Assembly (NCBI GenBank): GCA_016714445.1
Contig: JADJNF010000007.1
Location: forward strand, 620,001 to 684,000
Direction of reading: 5' to 3'
DNA length: 64,000 nucleotides
DNA from: Saprospiraceae bacterium
Lineage (GTDB): Bacteria; Bacteroidota; Bacteroidia; Chitinophagales; Saprospiraceae
Each line of letters starts with the position of its first letter. The stretch's first letter is position 1. Both the position numbers and the translations under genes were made by a program. The notes under the pieces were generated by a model that worked only from the letters and a program-made list of their open reading frames with translations, had not been told where the DNA came from and did not search any database. Of this stretch, positions 35,086-44,021 are shown piece by piece.

Positions 35086-35831
35086 TATTCAGATCAGATA
35101 ATCTTGTCAAAATATATGGTCAGAGAGAAGTAGTCAAAATGGTCTCCATCCATGTAAATCAAGGGGAAATCGTAGGACTTCTGGGGCCAAACGGAGCAGG
35201 CAAAACCACAACGTTTTATATGATGGTGGGATTCATTCAGCCAAACAGTGGCAAGGTTTATCTTGATGATCAGGATGTGACAAGTGATGCTATGTACCGC
35301 AGAGCGCAAAAAGGTATAGGGTATCTTCCACAGGAACCCAGTGTTTTCAGAAAATTGTCTGTTGAAGACAATATAAAAGCGGTTCTGGAAATGACCCAAC
35401 TCTCCAAAGAAGAACAACGTGACAAGCTGGAATCACTCATCGGAGAATTCAGACTGGAAAAAGTAAGAAAAAATATCGGAGATTCCCTTTCAGGCGGAGA
35501 ACGCAGAAGAACAGAAATTGCAAGATCTCTGGCTTCCAATCCTAAGTTTATCCTATTGGATGAGCCATTTGCAGGTATAGATCCTATCGCAGTGGAAGAT
35601 ATTCAACATATTGTGGCAAAACTGAAAACAAAAAATATCGGTATCCTGATTACTGACCACAATGTGCAGGAAACACTTTCCATCACTGATAGAGCGTACC
35701 TTATGTTTGAAGGTAAAATACTTAAAGCCGGCACAGCTGAAGAACTGGCCGCTGATGAGGTAGTAAGACGGGTCTATCTGGGGAAAAATTTTGAACTTAA
35801 AAAGAAAATCCTTGATTTTGATGCACATTAA
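35082..35831 (+). CDS. lptB: LPS export ABC transporter ATP-binding protein LptB
   Basis: 249-residue cytoplasmic ATPase that powers lipopolysaccharide extraction from the inner membrane with LptFG and LptC. Walker A is GPNGAGKTT (35-43), the Q-loop segment is followed by IGYLPQEPSVFRKLSVEDNI, the signature is SLSGGERRRTEIARSL and Walker B is FILLDEPFAGIDPIAV, with the switch TDHNVQETL. The sequence EPSVFRKL and DPIAVEDIQ are typical of LptB. It overlaps the genes on both sides. Confidence 0.95.
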   Translation: MIFRSDNLVKIYGQREVVKMVSIHVNQGEIVGLLGPNGAGKTTTFYMMVGFIQPNSGKVYLDDQDVTSDAMYRRAQKGIGYLPQEPSVFRKLSVEDNIKAVLEMTQLSKEEQRDKLESLIGEFRLEKVRKNIGDSLSGGERRRTEIARSLASNPKFILLDEPFAGIDPIAVEDIQHIVAKLKTKNIGILITDHNVQETLSITDRAYLMFEGKILKAGTAEELAADEVVRRVYLGKNFELKKKILDFDAH

Positions 35832-36087
35832 GCACAAAAACATCCTTATTTTGGTTGTATTATTTTTCTTTACTTCCTGCGGACTGGATGGAGATCAACT
35901 TTCTCCTGAAGAAAAAAACACGGTAGATACACTCTATACCAATCAACTCAACGAATGGAGAAACAAGATCGATTCTATTTGCAATGCTGAGAAAGATACC
36001 ATATTTGTGCAGCTGGTTGACTCCTTAAAAAGTGAAAGAATGGAAGAAATAGAAATGTTGCTCATGAAAAATCATGTCACTGAATGA
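35821..36087 (+). CDS. Small lipoprotein downstream of lptB
   Basis: 88-residue protein. The ATG at 35821 overlaps the lptB stop by 11 bp. The signal HIKHKNILILVVLFFFTSC gives Cys20. The mature part is helical and charged (EEKNTVDTLYTNQLNEWRNKIDSICNAEKD) and ends near its ATGA overlap with the next gene. No family was recognised. Its position in the lptB operon suggests an envelope role. Confidence 0.72.
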   Translation: MHIKHKNILILVVLFFFTSCGLDGDQLSPEEKNTVDTLYTNQLNEWRNKIDSICNAEKDTIFVQLVDSLKSERMEEIEMLLMKNHVTE

Positions 36088-36530
36088 AATCATTTTTTAC
36101 AAAAAAGCACGGTCGGCAAAAACAGATAGAACCAAAAGTTGGAACTGTTTTTTTTAGTTCTCACCAGTTAAAAAATTATGCACTAAACCGCAAAAATAGT
36201 ATAAGGCTTTTTAAAATACTCTCACTGATTACTGTTTTTTCATGTAGCGACGTGGATTCAAATGACCTGAATATCAATAATCCAAAGATTAACCAAGCTC
36301 TTGAAAAAAGAAAAGCCGAATATGCAAAAGAAATATTGGACAATTGCCACAGAGATATTTTGGCAAAAGCTGAAATATATGTAGATTCTATCATTTCGGC
36401 AGAGATAAATTTTCAACTTTCAGACTCCATAGTGTTTCCTGAAAAACCTCTAAAACCTGGTTGGCCTGGTCCTATAATTGTACCCGAAACCATTAGGGCC
36501 AAACCGATTTTTGTGCGCCGGTTAAAATAA
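36084..36530 (+). CDS. Putative lipoprotein, last gene of the lptB operon
   Basis: 148-residue protein. It starts at the ATG overlapping the previous stop by 4 bp. About 40 charged residues precede a hydrophobic stretch with a lipobox-like end (ILSLITVFSC, Cys near 54). The long N-region is unusual, and no alternative start exists closer to the hydrophobic core. The following RKAEYAKEILDNCHRDILAKAEIYVDSIISAEI resembles in style the helical DSI-Cys segment of the preceding lipoprotein, so the two may be distant paralogues. It ends in a Pro-rich tail. Confidence 0.6.
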   Translation: MKSFFTKKHGRQKQIEPKVGTVFFSSHQLKNYALNRKNSIRLFKILSLITVFSCSDVDSNDLNINNPKINQALEKRKAEYAKEILDNCHRDILAKAEIYVDSIISAEINFQLSDSIVFPEKPLKPGWPGPIIVPETIRAKPIFVRRLK

Positions 36531-36569
36531 TTTGTTTCATAGGATACAAGTATCAACATAAATTTGTTT

Positions 36570-36600
36570 GAAATAACGACATATTAAATATCGTCATTTC
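36570..36600 (-). terminator. Possible terminator of the DEAD-box gene
   Basis: A 12-bp stem forms when read from the minus strand (GAAATGACGATA pairing with TATGTCGTTATTTC, two G-U pairs); from the plus strand the same positions clash. It is 43 bp beyond the stop at 36644. The T-rich tail is weak. Confidence 0.4.
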
Positions 36601-36643
36601 AAACTATTTTTTCCACATCAAATATGGTGATATTTCCCTTGTT

Positions 36644-37960
36644 CTATCTGTTGCCTCTCCAGGAAAACTTCTTTTTTGGTTTATCCGACGCTGAAGAAGT
36701 TGATGATGATGCGGTTGGTCTGCGAGATGTATCTGATCCAACAGCAGCTGGTTTTGGTCTTGCGTGGTTACTCCTGTGCAACACATGTTTTTGACCTGCT
36801 GAAGAAAAATTTGATTCTACAGGCGCCATTGTGGATGGAAACGGATGTCCTTCTTCTACTGGTATCTGCATAGAAATCAATTTCTGAATATCACGCAAAT
36901 ATGGTCTTTCTTCCACATCACAAAATGAAATGGCTTTGCCTGATGCTCCTGCCCTTCCGGTTCTTCCTATACGATGTACGTATGTTTCTGGTATGTTTGG
37001 AATTTCAAAATTGATAACAAAAGCCAGTTCATCAATGTCAATCCCTCTGGATGCGATGTCAGTAGCCACCAATACCCGGGTAGAGTGATTTTTAAAATTG
37101 GCCAGTGCACTTTGTCTCGCATTTTGAGACTTGTTTCCATGTATAGCTTCAGCTTTGATATTTTCTCTTGTAAGCATTTTTACAACCTTATCAGCTCCAT
37201 GTTTGGTACGAGTGAAAACCAGAGCTGTTTTGATGGACCTGTCTTTCATCACATGTACCAGTAACTCATATTTTTTTGCCTGATCGACATAATAAACTGC
37301 TTGTGATACAGTTTCTGCTGTCGACGATACAGGAGTGACCTCTACTTTTTCCGGATCGTTAAGTATACTTCCAGCCAAAGCCATGATAGAATCCGGCATA
37401 GTCGCTGAAAAGAACAATGACTGACGTTTTGGTGGTATGATCTTGATAATTTTTTTGACATCATGGACAAATCCCATATCCAGCATTCTGTCCGCCTCAT
37501 CAAGTACAAAATGGGAAACATCACCCAATCTGATAAAACCCTGAGCAATCAGATCAAGTAATCTGCCTGGTGTGGCGATGAGTATATCTACCCCAGATTT
37601 AAGCGCATTGACCTGACTATGCTGATTTACGCCACCAAAGATAACCGTATGACGCAATTTTGTATTTCTGCCGTAAGAAGTAAAACTTTCGCCAATCTGT
37701 ATGGCCAATTCCCTTGTAGGTGTAATAATCAAAGCCTTAATTCTACGATGTTGTTTTTCTTCCAGACTACTTAAGTGCTGAATAATCGGAATAGCAAATG
37801 CAGCTGTTTTTCCGGTGCCTGTCTGTGCGCATGCAAGCAAATCATGACCTTTCAATAAAAGCGGAATAGATTGCGATTGTATAGGCGTGGGTGTGGTATA
37901 CCCTTCTGACTTCAAGGCATCCAATATGGGCTTGATGAGTCCTAAATTTTCAAATGACAT
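36644..37960 (-). CDS. DEAD-box RNA helicase (RhlE-like)
   Basis: 438-residue ATP-dependent RNA helicase. The Q motif (GYTTPTPIQSQSIP), motif I AQTGTGKT (45-52), Ia PTRELAIQ, Ib TPGRL, II DEAD (154-157), III SAT, IV-V (ATDIASRGID) and VI HRIGRTGRAG are all present. The C-terminal 70 residues are Ser/Pro/Arg-rich and basic, as in RhlE-type helicases that bind rRNA or act in cold adaptation. A candidate -7 box far upstream (38279-38272) would give a leader of about 300 nt. Confidence 0.93.
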   Translation of the reverse strand: MSFENLGLIKPILDALKSEGYTTPTPIQSQSIPLLLKGHDLLACAQTGTGKTAAFAIPIIQHLSSLEEKQHRRIKALIITPTRELAIQIGESFTSYGRNTKLRHTVIFGGVNQHSQVNALKSGVDILIATPGRLLDLIAQGFIRLGDVSHFVLDEADRMLDMGFVHDVKKIIKIIPPKRQSLFFSATMPDSIMALAGSILNDPEKVEVTPVSSTAETVSQAVYYVDQAKKYELLVHVMKDRSIKTALVFTRTKHGADKVVKMLTRENIKAEAIHGNKSQNARQSALANFKNHSTRVLVATDIASRGIDIDELAFVINFEIPNIPETYVHRIGRTGRAGASGKAISFCDVEERPYLRDIQKLISMQIPVEEGHPFPSTMAPVESNFSSAGQKHVLHRSNHARPKPAAVGSDTSRRPTASSSTSSASDKPKKKFSWRGNR

Positions 37961-38635
37961 TTAAAATGTTTAAAGTTTATAATAAAAGTTGCATTCTAAT
38001 CATAAAATCAAATACCAAAATATAGCATTTGAATAATGAATGTGCTGATATCAAAAACATCAGGAATCAATTATATTCAAAAACTACTCAGGTGTTGGAC
38101 TTAAATTAAAACACTATTAGTATTTGTTCTCCATCATGAACTTATATCGGTGATTTTCAAAGCGAATTTCAACTGACATTGTATTTAAAATCTTTGGTAC
38201 AGTAGATATTTTTGATATCAGTTACCTTTCAAATACGCTTGAGAACTCAAAGGAGGGCGAATATTTCCCGGCAAAGGTACGGTAAATATTACAAATCATA
38301 GCATACGTTAGGATTTTATTTCCGGACCACATCGACAATAAGATAGTTGTCAATGAAAAAATGGAAATTTTCTTTTATATTTTGAAGGGACATTTATACA
38401 ATTTATAGCATAAAAAAGCACGAAGAATCCAAAATATACATCCAAACAATAAATCATTATTGCATAAATGGGTTATGTATAACAAAAGTTATATTGATGA
38501 TACGATGAATACTTTAGATCTTTGAACTTTGATCTTGTATTGTAATTGTTGATTGAAGTCAAATATTTCTCATTTACGAATTTCAATTCCATTTTTTTAC
38601 ATCAGTCATGGCACAAAGTGATTTGATCAAATCTT
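37961..38635. other. Long intergenic region between divergent genes
   Basis: About 675 bp between the helicase start and the orphan terminator at 38636. No protein-like frame was found. It contains a minus-strand TACCTTTG (38279-38272), which could be the helicase promoter with a 308-nt leader, and a plus-strand TATTTTTG (38207-38214) without a -33 partner. A short perfect palindrome GATTTGATCAAATC lies at 38620-38633. A non-coding RNA ending at the terminator is possible but unproven. Confidence 0.45.
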
Positions 38636-38681
38636 ACCGGTAGGGTTATCAGAAATGACAGTCCTTCCGGTTTTTTTTTTT
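38636..38681 (+). terminator. Orphan strong intrinsic terminator upstream of guaB
   Basis: A 9-bp stem (ACCGGTAGG / CCTTCCGGT, one mismatch) around a loop that can itself pair is followed by an uninterrupted run of 11 T. Outer arms AAATCTTA and TAAGATTT extend the pairing. No plus-strand gene precedes it, so it ends an unannotated transcript, or attenuates one reading toward guaB. Confidence 0.7.
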
Positions 38682-38828
38682 GATAAGATTTGAATTTTTC
38701 CTGTGTCTGCATCAATTATATTCTATCACATTTACCCAAAAATACACTCTACCATAACTGATGATTTATTAAAATTGTGATTGTTGATTTTTTTTCTGGT
38801 GGTTTTATTTTAAAAAACAGTCATTATT

Positions 38829-38859
38829 TTGGCTGTAAAAAAGAATCTTCCTACTTTTG
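38829..38859 (+). promoter_or_regulatory. guaB promoter, next to the start codon
   Basis: TTG (38829-38831), a 20-nt spacer and TACTTTTG (38852-38859) match the consensus exactly. Transcription would begin about 4 nt after the box, at about 38863, which is the A of the guaB ATG. Confidence 0.75.
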
Positions 38860-38862
38860 CAA

Positions 38863-40344
38863 ATGGAACATTTAAATAATAATTCATCCCACATAGAAGA
38901 AGCACTCACTTTTGATGATGTTCTTCTCATTCCTTCATATTCAGAGGTGCTTCCACGCGAAGTGGATATTTCAACTCAATTAACAACGGATCTCAGACTA
39001 AATGCACCCATTGTTTCCGCTGCCATGGATACGGTCACTGAATACAAGCTGGCAATTGCTATGGCTCGTGAAGGTGGTCTGGGTATTATTCATAAAAACA
39101 TGTCTATAGAAGCTCAGGCCAATCAGGTAAGAACTGTAAAAAGATCTGAAAGTGGCATGATCATGGATCCTGTGACATTGACCGAAGATGCCAAAATAAA
39201 AGATGCACACTATCTTATGCAAGCCAACAAGATAGGAGGTATACCCGTCATTGACCACGTTGGGAAGCTCACCGGCATACTTACCAACAGAGACCTTAGG
39301 TTTGAAACGGAAGGTGAAAGAAGTGTGACCGAGATCATGACCAAAGAAAGACTGATCACAGCTCCTGTGGGTACCACCCTCAATCAGGCAAAAGAGATCC
39401 TGCAAAAATACAAAATTGAAAAATTGCCCGTAGTAGATGATAATAATATCCTGGTAGGACTCATAACCTATAAAGATATCATGAAGCTCGAAAACTTTCC
39501 CAACTCAGCCAAAGATCTGCACGGAAGGTTGTATGTAGGTGCTGCAGTCGGAGTAAGCAAAGATATGTTTGAAAGAGTAGAAGCTCTGGTGGCTGTAGGT
39601 GTGGATGTCATATGTATAGACACGGCTCACGGCCACTCAAAAGGAGTACTGGATGCCATAGCAGCAGTTAGATCAAGGTTTAAATACATTCAAATCATAG
39701 GTGGAAACGTGGCTACGGCTGAAGGAGCTAAAGCGCTGGCAGACGCTGGCGTAAACGCAGTAAAAGTTGGCGTTGGCCCAGGAAGTATTTGTACTACGAG
39801 AATTGTTGCAGGCGTAGGAGTACCACAACTTTTTGCTATCATGAATGCAGCCCGTGGGCTTGCAGGTACAGGAATACCCATCGTAGGAGATGGTGGTATC
39901 AGATATACCGGTGATATTGCAAAAGCACTGGCGGCAGGAGCAAGTACAATCATGGCTGGGTCACTATTTGCAGGAACAGAAGAAGCCCCTGGAGAAACCA
40001 TCCTTTTTGAAGGCAGGAAGTTTAAAGTGTATCGTGGTATGGGTTCATTGGGGGCGATGGAACTGGGGTCCAAGGACAGATATTTTCAGGATGTCGAGGA
40101 TGATGTAAAAAAACTTGTACCCGAAGGTATTGAAGGAAGAGTTCCCTTCAAAGGATCAGTTTCAGAAGTGATGGTACAATACCTTGGTGGTCTAAGGGCT
40201 GGTATGGGTTATTGCGGAGCTGCCAATATTAAGGATATGCAAAATTCAAAAATGGTAAGAATTTCAGGATCCGGTATACTGGAAAGTCACCCACACAATA
40301 TCACCATCACCAAAGAATCACCTAATTACAGCAAAAAAGGATAA
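38863..40344 (+). CDS. guaB: IMP dehydrogenase
   Basis: 493-residue enzyme that oxidises IMP to XMP with NAD, the committed step of GMP synthesis. The TIM barrel starts ALTFDDVLLIPSYSEVLPREVD; two CBS domains (about 100-215: IGGIPVIDHVGKLTGILTNRDLR, IEKLPVVDDNNILVGLITYKD) interrupt it. The catalytic loop GPGSICTTR carries Cys310, and the flap shows the YRGMGSLGAM segment. The ATG at 38863 is chosen over an in-frame TTG two codons earlier that lies inside the -7 box. Monocistronic. Confidence 0.97.
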   Translation: MEHLNNNSSHIEEALTFDDVLLIPSYSEVLPREVDISTQLTTDLRLNAPIVSAAMDTVTEYKLAIAMAREGGLGIIHKNMSIEAQANQVRTVKRSESGMIMDPVTLTEDAKIKDAHYLMQANKIGGIPVIDHVGKLTGILTNRDLRFETEGERSVTEIMTKERLITAPVGTTLNQAKEILQKYKIEKLPVVDDNNILVGLITYKDIMKLENFPNSAKDLHGRLYVGAAVGVSKDMFERVEALVAVGVDVICIDTAHGHSKGVLDAIAAVRSRFKYIQIIGGNVATAEGAKALADAGVNAVKVGVGPGSICTTRIVAGVGVPQLFAIMNAARGLAGTGIPIVGDGGIRYTGDIAKALAAGASTIMAGSLFAGTEEAPGETILFEGRKFKVYRGMGSLGAMELGSKDRYFQDVEDDVKKLVPEGIEGRVPFKGSVSEVMVQYLGGLRAGMGYCGAANIKDMQNSKMVRISGSGILESHPHNITITKESPNYSKKG

Positions 40345-40519
40345 AATATAACCGACCCAGTATAATATACCAGATAATGTATATTTAATACCAGTTTCCG
40401 AAAACTCTACCACCTGTTTTGTTAAAGTTTTTATATAAATTTAATATTATTACTTATTTTTATATTTAATTAAAATATATATTGTAATTTCGTTTTTCCT
40501 TTAAAGAAGAATAGGTTAT

Positions 40520-41014
40520 ATGGCCAGATTACTTTTAATTGTTTGTTTCTGTACTATTTCACTATTAAGTTTATCTGCTCAACAAAAAAATACGGTTGGG
40601 GATAATATTCCTTTGGTATTTTATATAGGTGAAGATGAAAATAATTATGAAAAATTGGTACAGAAGTACAATACCATGCTTTTTGCAGTGTGTAACAATA
40701 ATATGGAGTTGGCATTTGATAACTGGACTGTATTGCTAAAAGATCTTGAAGATTTTTCAAATAAATCCAATATTGATCTCAAAGGAGTAAAACTATGGCT
40801 CAATGTCTTTTGGGACAAAGATGGTACAATCGATCATATGGTGTTCTATCCGAAGCCCAATTCGAGAAACCTAAACTATGACAATGTGAAAGCTTTGTTG
40901 ACAAACTTTGCCAAAACGTATCAGTCTCCATTAAAACATACTACCCGATTTTCACATTATGGTAGTGCGACCTTTCCTGTTTTTAGTCGTTCTATGATAG
41001 GGCCGGAAAAGTAA
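40520..41014 (+). CDS. Hypothetical secreted protein
   Basis: 164-residue protein with a signal peptide (LLLIVCFCTISLLSLSAQ). The mature part is about 140 residues with FWDKDGTIDHMVFYPKPNSRN and TNFAKTYQSPLKHTTRFSHYGSATFP. I recognise no family; the style recalls small energy-transducer-like folds seen in Bacteroidota secreted proteins. It precedes the lipoprotein at 41018 by only 3 bp and is surely in the same operon. Confidence 0.7.
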   Translation: MARLLLIVCFCTISLLSLSAQQKNTVGDNIPLVFYIGEDENNYEKLVQKYNTMLFAVCNNNMELAFDNWTVLLKDLEDFSNKSNIDLKGVKLWLNVFWDKDGTIDHMVFYPKPNSRNLNYDNVKALLTNFAKTYQSPLKHTTRFSHYGSATFPVFSRSMIGPEK

Positions 41015-41017
41015 ATC

Positions 41018-41956
41018 ATGCGTTTTATTCTTTATCTTTTATCTTTGACTTTCTTAGCTTGTTCGAAAGAAGAAACTCCTGTCTTTTATAAAGCTTACAA
41101 TCTACCTACTTCTGATATTCTTCATGCGATTGACATTGACGAAAATAACTATATTACTATTATAGGTGGATATGTTTGGTCACGTGGCATTTCTTTGCAA
41201 TGCGATGGCGATCTCACCAAACTGACGTTGGATTCATTTTCCAATAAAGGTCAATTTGATCTTCTTCGAACTAAAAATAATGAGTTGATCTCTGTTGGGA
41301 CAGAGGGACAATTATTTCAAAAACCGTCCTTCTCTGCACCATGGACATTTCACAGATTAAAAAACTGGGATATTCTCCACCATATTATTGAAACTGAAAA
41401 CGGATATTTAGCATCCGGAGGAAAGTCCTACGAACATGGATATATATATCTGATAAATGAACAATTCATGATTGATACAGCAATTTACTTTGGACATGAA
41501 ATATCTGAAGTAGTACATATCACCGGCCAAAACTACTTATCTGTAGGCTGGGGAAATATACAAAGATCATCTGACGGCGGTAAAACATGGAAACTTTTGC
41601 CCAATGAAGGTGATTTTTATGCATCCTGTGTATTTACAGACTCCTTGAATGGATGGATCATTGGGTACAATGGAACATTACTGATCTCCACGGATGGGGG
41701 CGAATCATGGCGTAAAAGTAAAGCAAAAATAAGTGGAAACGGATATGACTCCTTCCGAAAACTAGTAAAAATCAATAAAAATGAAATCATCATCACTGGC
41801 AATAAGGGTAAACTTTGGCGAACGGTGGATGATGGCAAAAGCTGGCAGAAAATAGCCTTATCTACCAATAAAGACATTTATGACATAGCAAAAAAATCTG
41901 ATGGAAATTATATCATGGTTGGTAACGAAGGGTATGTTGCTGAAATCAGATTTTGA
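41018..41956 (+). CDS. Beta-propeller lipoprotein with Asp-box/YCF48-like repeats
   Basis: 312-residue lipoprotein: signal MRFILYLLSLTFLAC with Cys15. Three clear Asp-box (BNR) motifs are SSDGGKTWKLL (about 186), STDGGESWRKS (about 226) and TVDDGKSWQKI (about 269), with weaker blades before them. The fold should be a beta-propeller like the YCF48/HCF136 photosystem assembly factors, used in Bacteroidota for unknown envelope functions. Encoded just after the secreted protein at 40520. Confidence 0.8.
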   Translation: MRFILYLLSLTFLACSKEETPVFYKAYNLPTSDILHAIDIDENNYITIIGGYVWSRGISLQCDGDLTKLTLDSFSNKGQFDLLRTKNNELISVGTEGQLFQKPSFSAPWTFHRLKNWDILHHIIETENGYLASGGKSYEHGYIYLINEQFMIDTAIYFGHEISEVVHITGQNYLSVGWGNIQRSSDGGKTWKLLPNEGDFYASCVFTDSLNGWIIGYNGTLLISTDGGESWRKSKAKISGNGYDSFRKLVKINKNEIIITGNKGKLWRTVDDGKSWQKIALSTNKDIYDIAKKSDGNYIMVGNEGYVAEIRF

Positions 41957-42112
41957 TAAATAACAAAGGAATCCACGTCAAATACCAGAACAAATAAAAT
42001 ACATGAAAACGGAAGCTCGACAACAAAAAAGATAGAGATAAGTTATCCATTCAGTCTAATCATTAAACATTTACAGATAAATATAGAAAGTAATTTAAAG
42101 GAAAATTGCTTC

Positions 42113-43324
42113 CTACCGTATCAGGGTAAAATTATCTATATTCAATTTTGCTTCCTGATTACAGGTGTATTTTATTTTGTATAAATACATGCCACTATTG
42201 AGCGGCTCCCCTTTTAGGGTACCATCCCACTGCTCTGCTACTTCTCTGGTTTCCCACACTTTAGCGCCCCATCGGTCATAAATCTCAAAATATTCCATAG
42301 TATCGATGAGAAAAACATTGCTGATGCCATAGCGGTCATTCAGTCCGTCATTGTTGGGTGTAAAGGCCTTTGGAAGCAGTAAATTATCACAATCCAGCTT
42401 ATCCTTATCCGCCACAAATATTCTGACTGTATCGGTACTTGTACACGTCCCATTGTTATAACTTACCCTATAGGTAGTGCTTTCGATGGGAGTTGCCAAT
42501 GGTGACAATGCACTTCCATCATCCAATGTAACAGATGGAGTCCAGGTAACTACTGAAGCACAGGTAGTTCCGGATTCAATCAAAATAGACTCACCTTTAA
42601 ATATAGTAGTATTTTCTGTTTTGATCTTATCCGGAAATTTGTAAAAATTTAAAATCTCAAGATCGGATAAAGCCCTTTTGTATAAAGTAATTTCATCAAT
42701 CCTTCCTTTCATTTTATTGGCCAGATTTACAGTATTACAAGGACTATTGGCAAAGGTCAAACCTGCCCTTCTTGAAAAACTAATATTCTCTCTGGAAATA
42801 ATTCTTTTTACCAGTTGATTATCAAAATATATCAGATATTCCAACTTAAACTTGACCAGAGTGAATCTATGCCAGCAATTATCTTTGGACAGGACACTTC
42901 GCACGGAATGATAATTATTTACATTACTTCCTATTTCAAACAATAATTCATTGGTAGCTGAAAAATATCTCAACGCCATTAAAGAATCCAAGCTGGCACA
43001 TCCGTTGCGATGACTAAATATATCTGTCTCTCCACTCTGATCATCCATCCAGAAATAAAAATCCAGCGTAAAATCCTCATCCAGCAACACATTGGCCTGA
43101 TTGCTCACTGTAAGAAAATCATCCCCGCCATCGATATAATAACTGCTCTCACCTAGCCCGCAAACACACTGTGGATTTCCTCCGGGCGTCATACCCGGAA
43201 AAGAAATGGATGCTTCTTCATAAGTACAATCATCAAAATTATACCTGAAAGAAACTTCCTGCGCAAATATACATTGCTGCAATAAAAAGTTAAATACAAA
43301 TAAATAATATATTCCTTTCAACAC
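42113..43324 (-). CDS. LamG-domain protein with T9SS type B sorting domain
   Basis: 403-residue secreted protein. A signal peptide ends IFAQ near residue 22. A LamG/concanavalin-like sandwich occupies about 28-215 (DFTLDFYFWMDDQSGETDIF; GRIDEITLYKRALSDLEI). An Ig/PKD-like module follows (about 225-305), and the C-terminal type B signal (AFTPNNDGLNDRYGI ... FEIYDRWGAKVWETR) directs secretion through T9SS. It probably binds carbohydrate or cell-surface glycans (inference). The start is GTG at 43324 or TTG at 43321; no ATG precedes the signal. Confidence 0.85.
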   Translation of the reverse strand: MLKGIYYLFVFNFLLQQCIFAQEVSFRYNFDDCTYEEASISFPGMTPGGNPQCVCGLGESSYYIDGGDDFLTVSNQANVLLDEDFTLDFYFWMDDQSGETDIFSHRNGCASLDSLMALRYFSATNELLFEIGSNVNNYHSVRSVLSKDNCWHRFTLVKFKLEYLIYFDNQLVKRIISRENISFSRRAGLTFANSPCNTVNLANKMKGRIDEITLYKRALSDLEILNFYKFPDKIKTENTTIFKGESILIESGTTCASVVTWTPSVTLDDGSALSPLATPIESTTYRVSYNNGTCTSTDTVRIFVADKDKLDCDNLLLPKAFTPNNDGLNDRYGISNVFLIDTMEYFEIYDRWGAKVWETREVAEQWDGTLKGEPLNSGMYLYKIKYTCNQEAKLNIDNFTLIR

Positions 43325-43467
43325 TTACTTTTTTATATTTTGAAAATTTTATAGGTTAAATTTTTTCATCCATCAAGACAAAAACCCCTATAAATATTAT
43401 TTGGTCTTTTGTGTCACTAAAACATGTACCATAATCCACGTATCATCAAATCTTAACATTTTGGATC

Positions 43468-43770
43468 CTATTTAAACATGTCCCCAAAGCCTGGAGGCAA
43501 CATATCCTGCATCAATTTTTGAGCTTCTTCTGATTCAATTTTAACGGCTTTCTCAATAAATCTGTTGACACAGGTAAGCAACAAATCCTCCAGCATTTCC
43601 TTATCTTCTGCCTTTAATACTTCAGGATCAATGGTAATATTTGTTATCTGCTTCGTAGCATTACCGCTTATAGAAATACCTTCGACCACAACATCTACTG
43701 AAATGCCAGCCATTTTTTTATACATTTCTGCTTGTTGCTGCTCCATGTTCCCCATCAAATCTCCAAACAT
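43468..43770 (-). CDS. YbaB/EbfC family nucleoid-associated protein
   Basis: 100-residue DNA-binding protein. An N-terminal helical region (MGNMEQQQAEMYKKMAGISVDV) leads into the family core VDVVVEGISISGNATKQITNITIDPEVL and a C-terminal helix ending MLPPGFGDMFK. Members form tweezer-like dimers on DNA. A consensus promoter lies just upstream, so it is probably monocistronic. Confidence 0.9.
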   Translation of the reverse strand: MFGDLMGNMEQQQAEMYKKMAGISVDVVVEGISISGNATKQITNITIDPEVLKAEDKEMLEDLLLTCVNRFIEKAVKIESEEAQKLMQDMLPPGFGDMFK

Positions 43771-43800
43771 ATTATAACGATTAAATTAAAAATTAAAGAA

Positions 43801-43832
43801 CAAAGTTAAGAATATCAATACTATAAACTCAA
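43801..43832 (-). promoter_or_regulatory. Promoter of the YbaB gene
   Basis: TTG (43832-43830), a 21-nt spacer and TAACTTTG (43808-43801) on the minus strand fit the consensus. Start near 43797, with a 27-nt leader before the ATG at 43770. Confidence 0.7.
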
Positions 43833-43988
43833 ATTGGTAGAAATCTATTTTAAAAATGACCAAAAAAAATAAAAAACAGAAAATCTTCCGGTTGAAATTT
43901 ATTGTACACAAATAGTTACTAAAACAGAACTAATTGTTTTGGCTTTGGTTTATTCCTTTGAAATCTATGTCAATATTAAAGGATTAAC

Positions 43989-43996
43989 TAAATTTG
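43989..43996 (+). promoter_or_regulatory. Candidate -7 box of the E2 gene
   Basis: TAAATTTG matches TAnnTTTG, giving a leader of about 22 nt before the ATG at 44022. No -33 TTG at the usual distance. Confidence 0.45.
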
Positions 43997-44021
43997 ACCC
44001 TTTATAATAAAAATTGAAACA

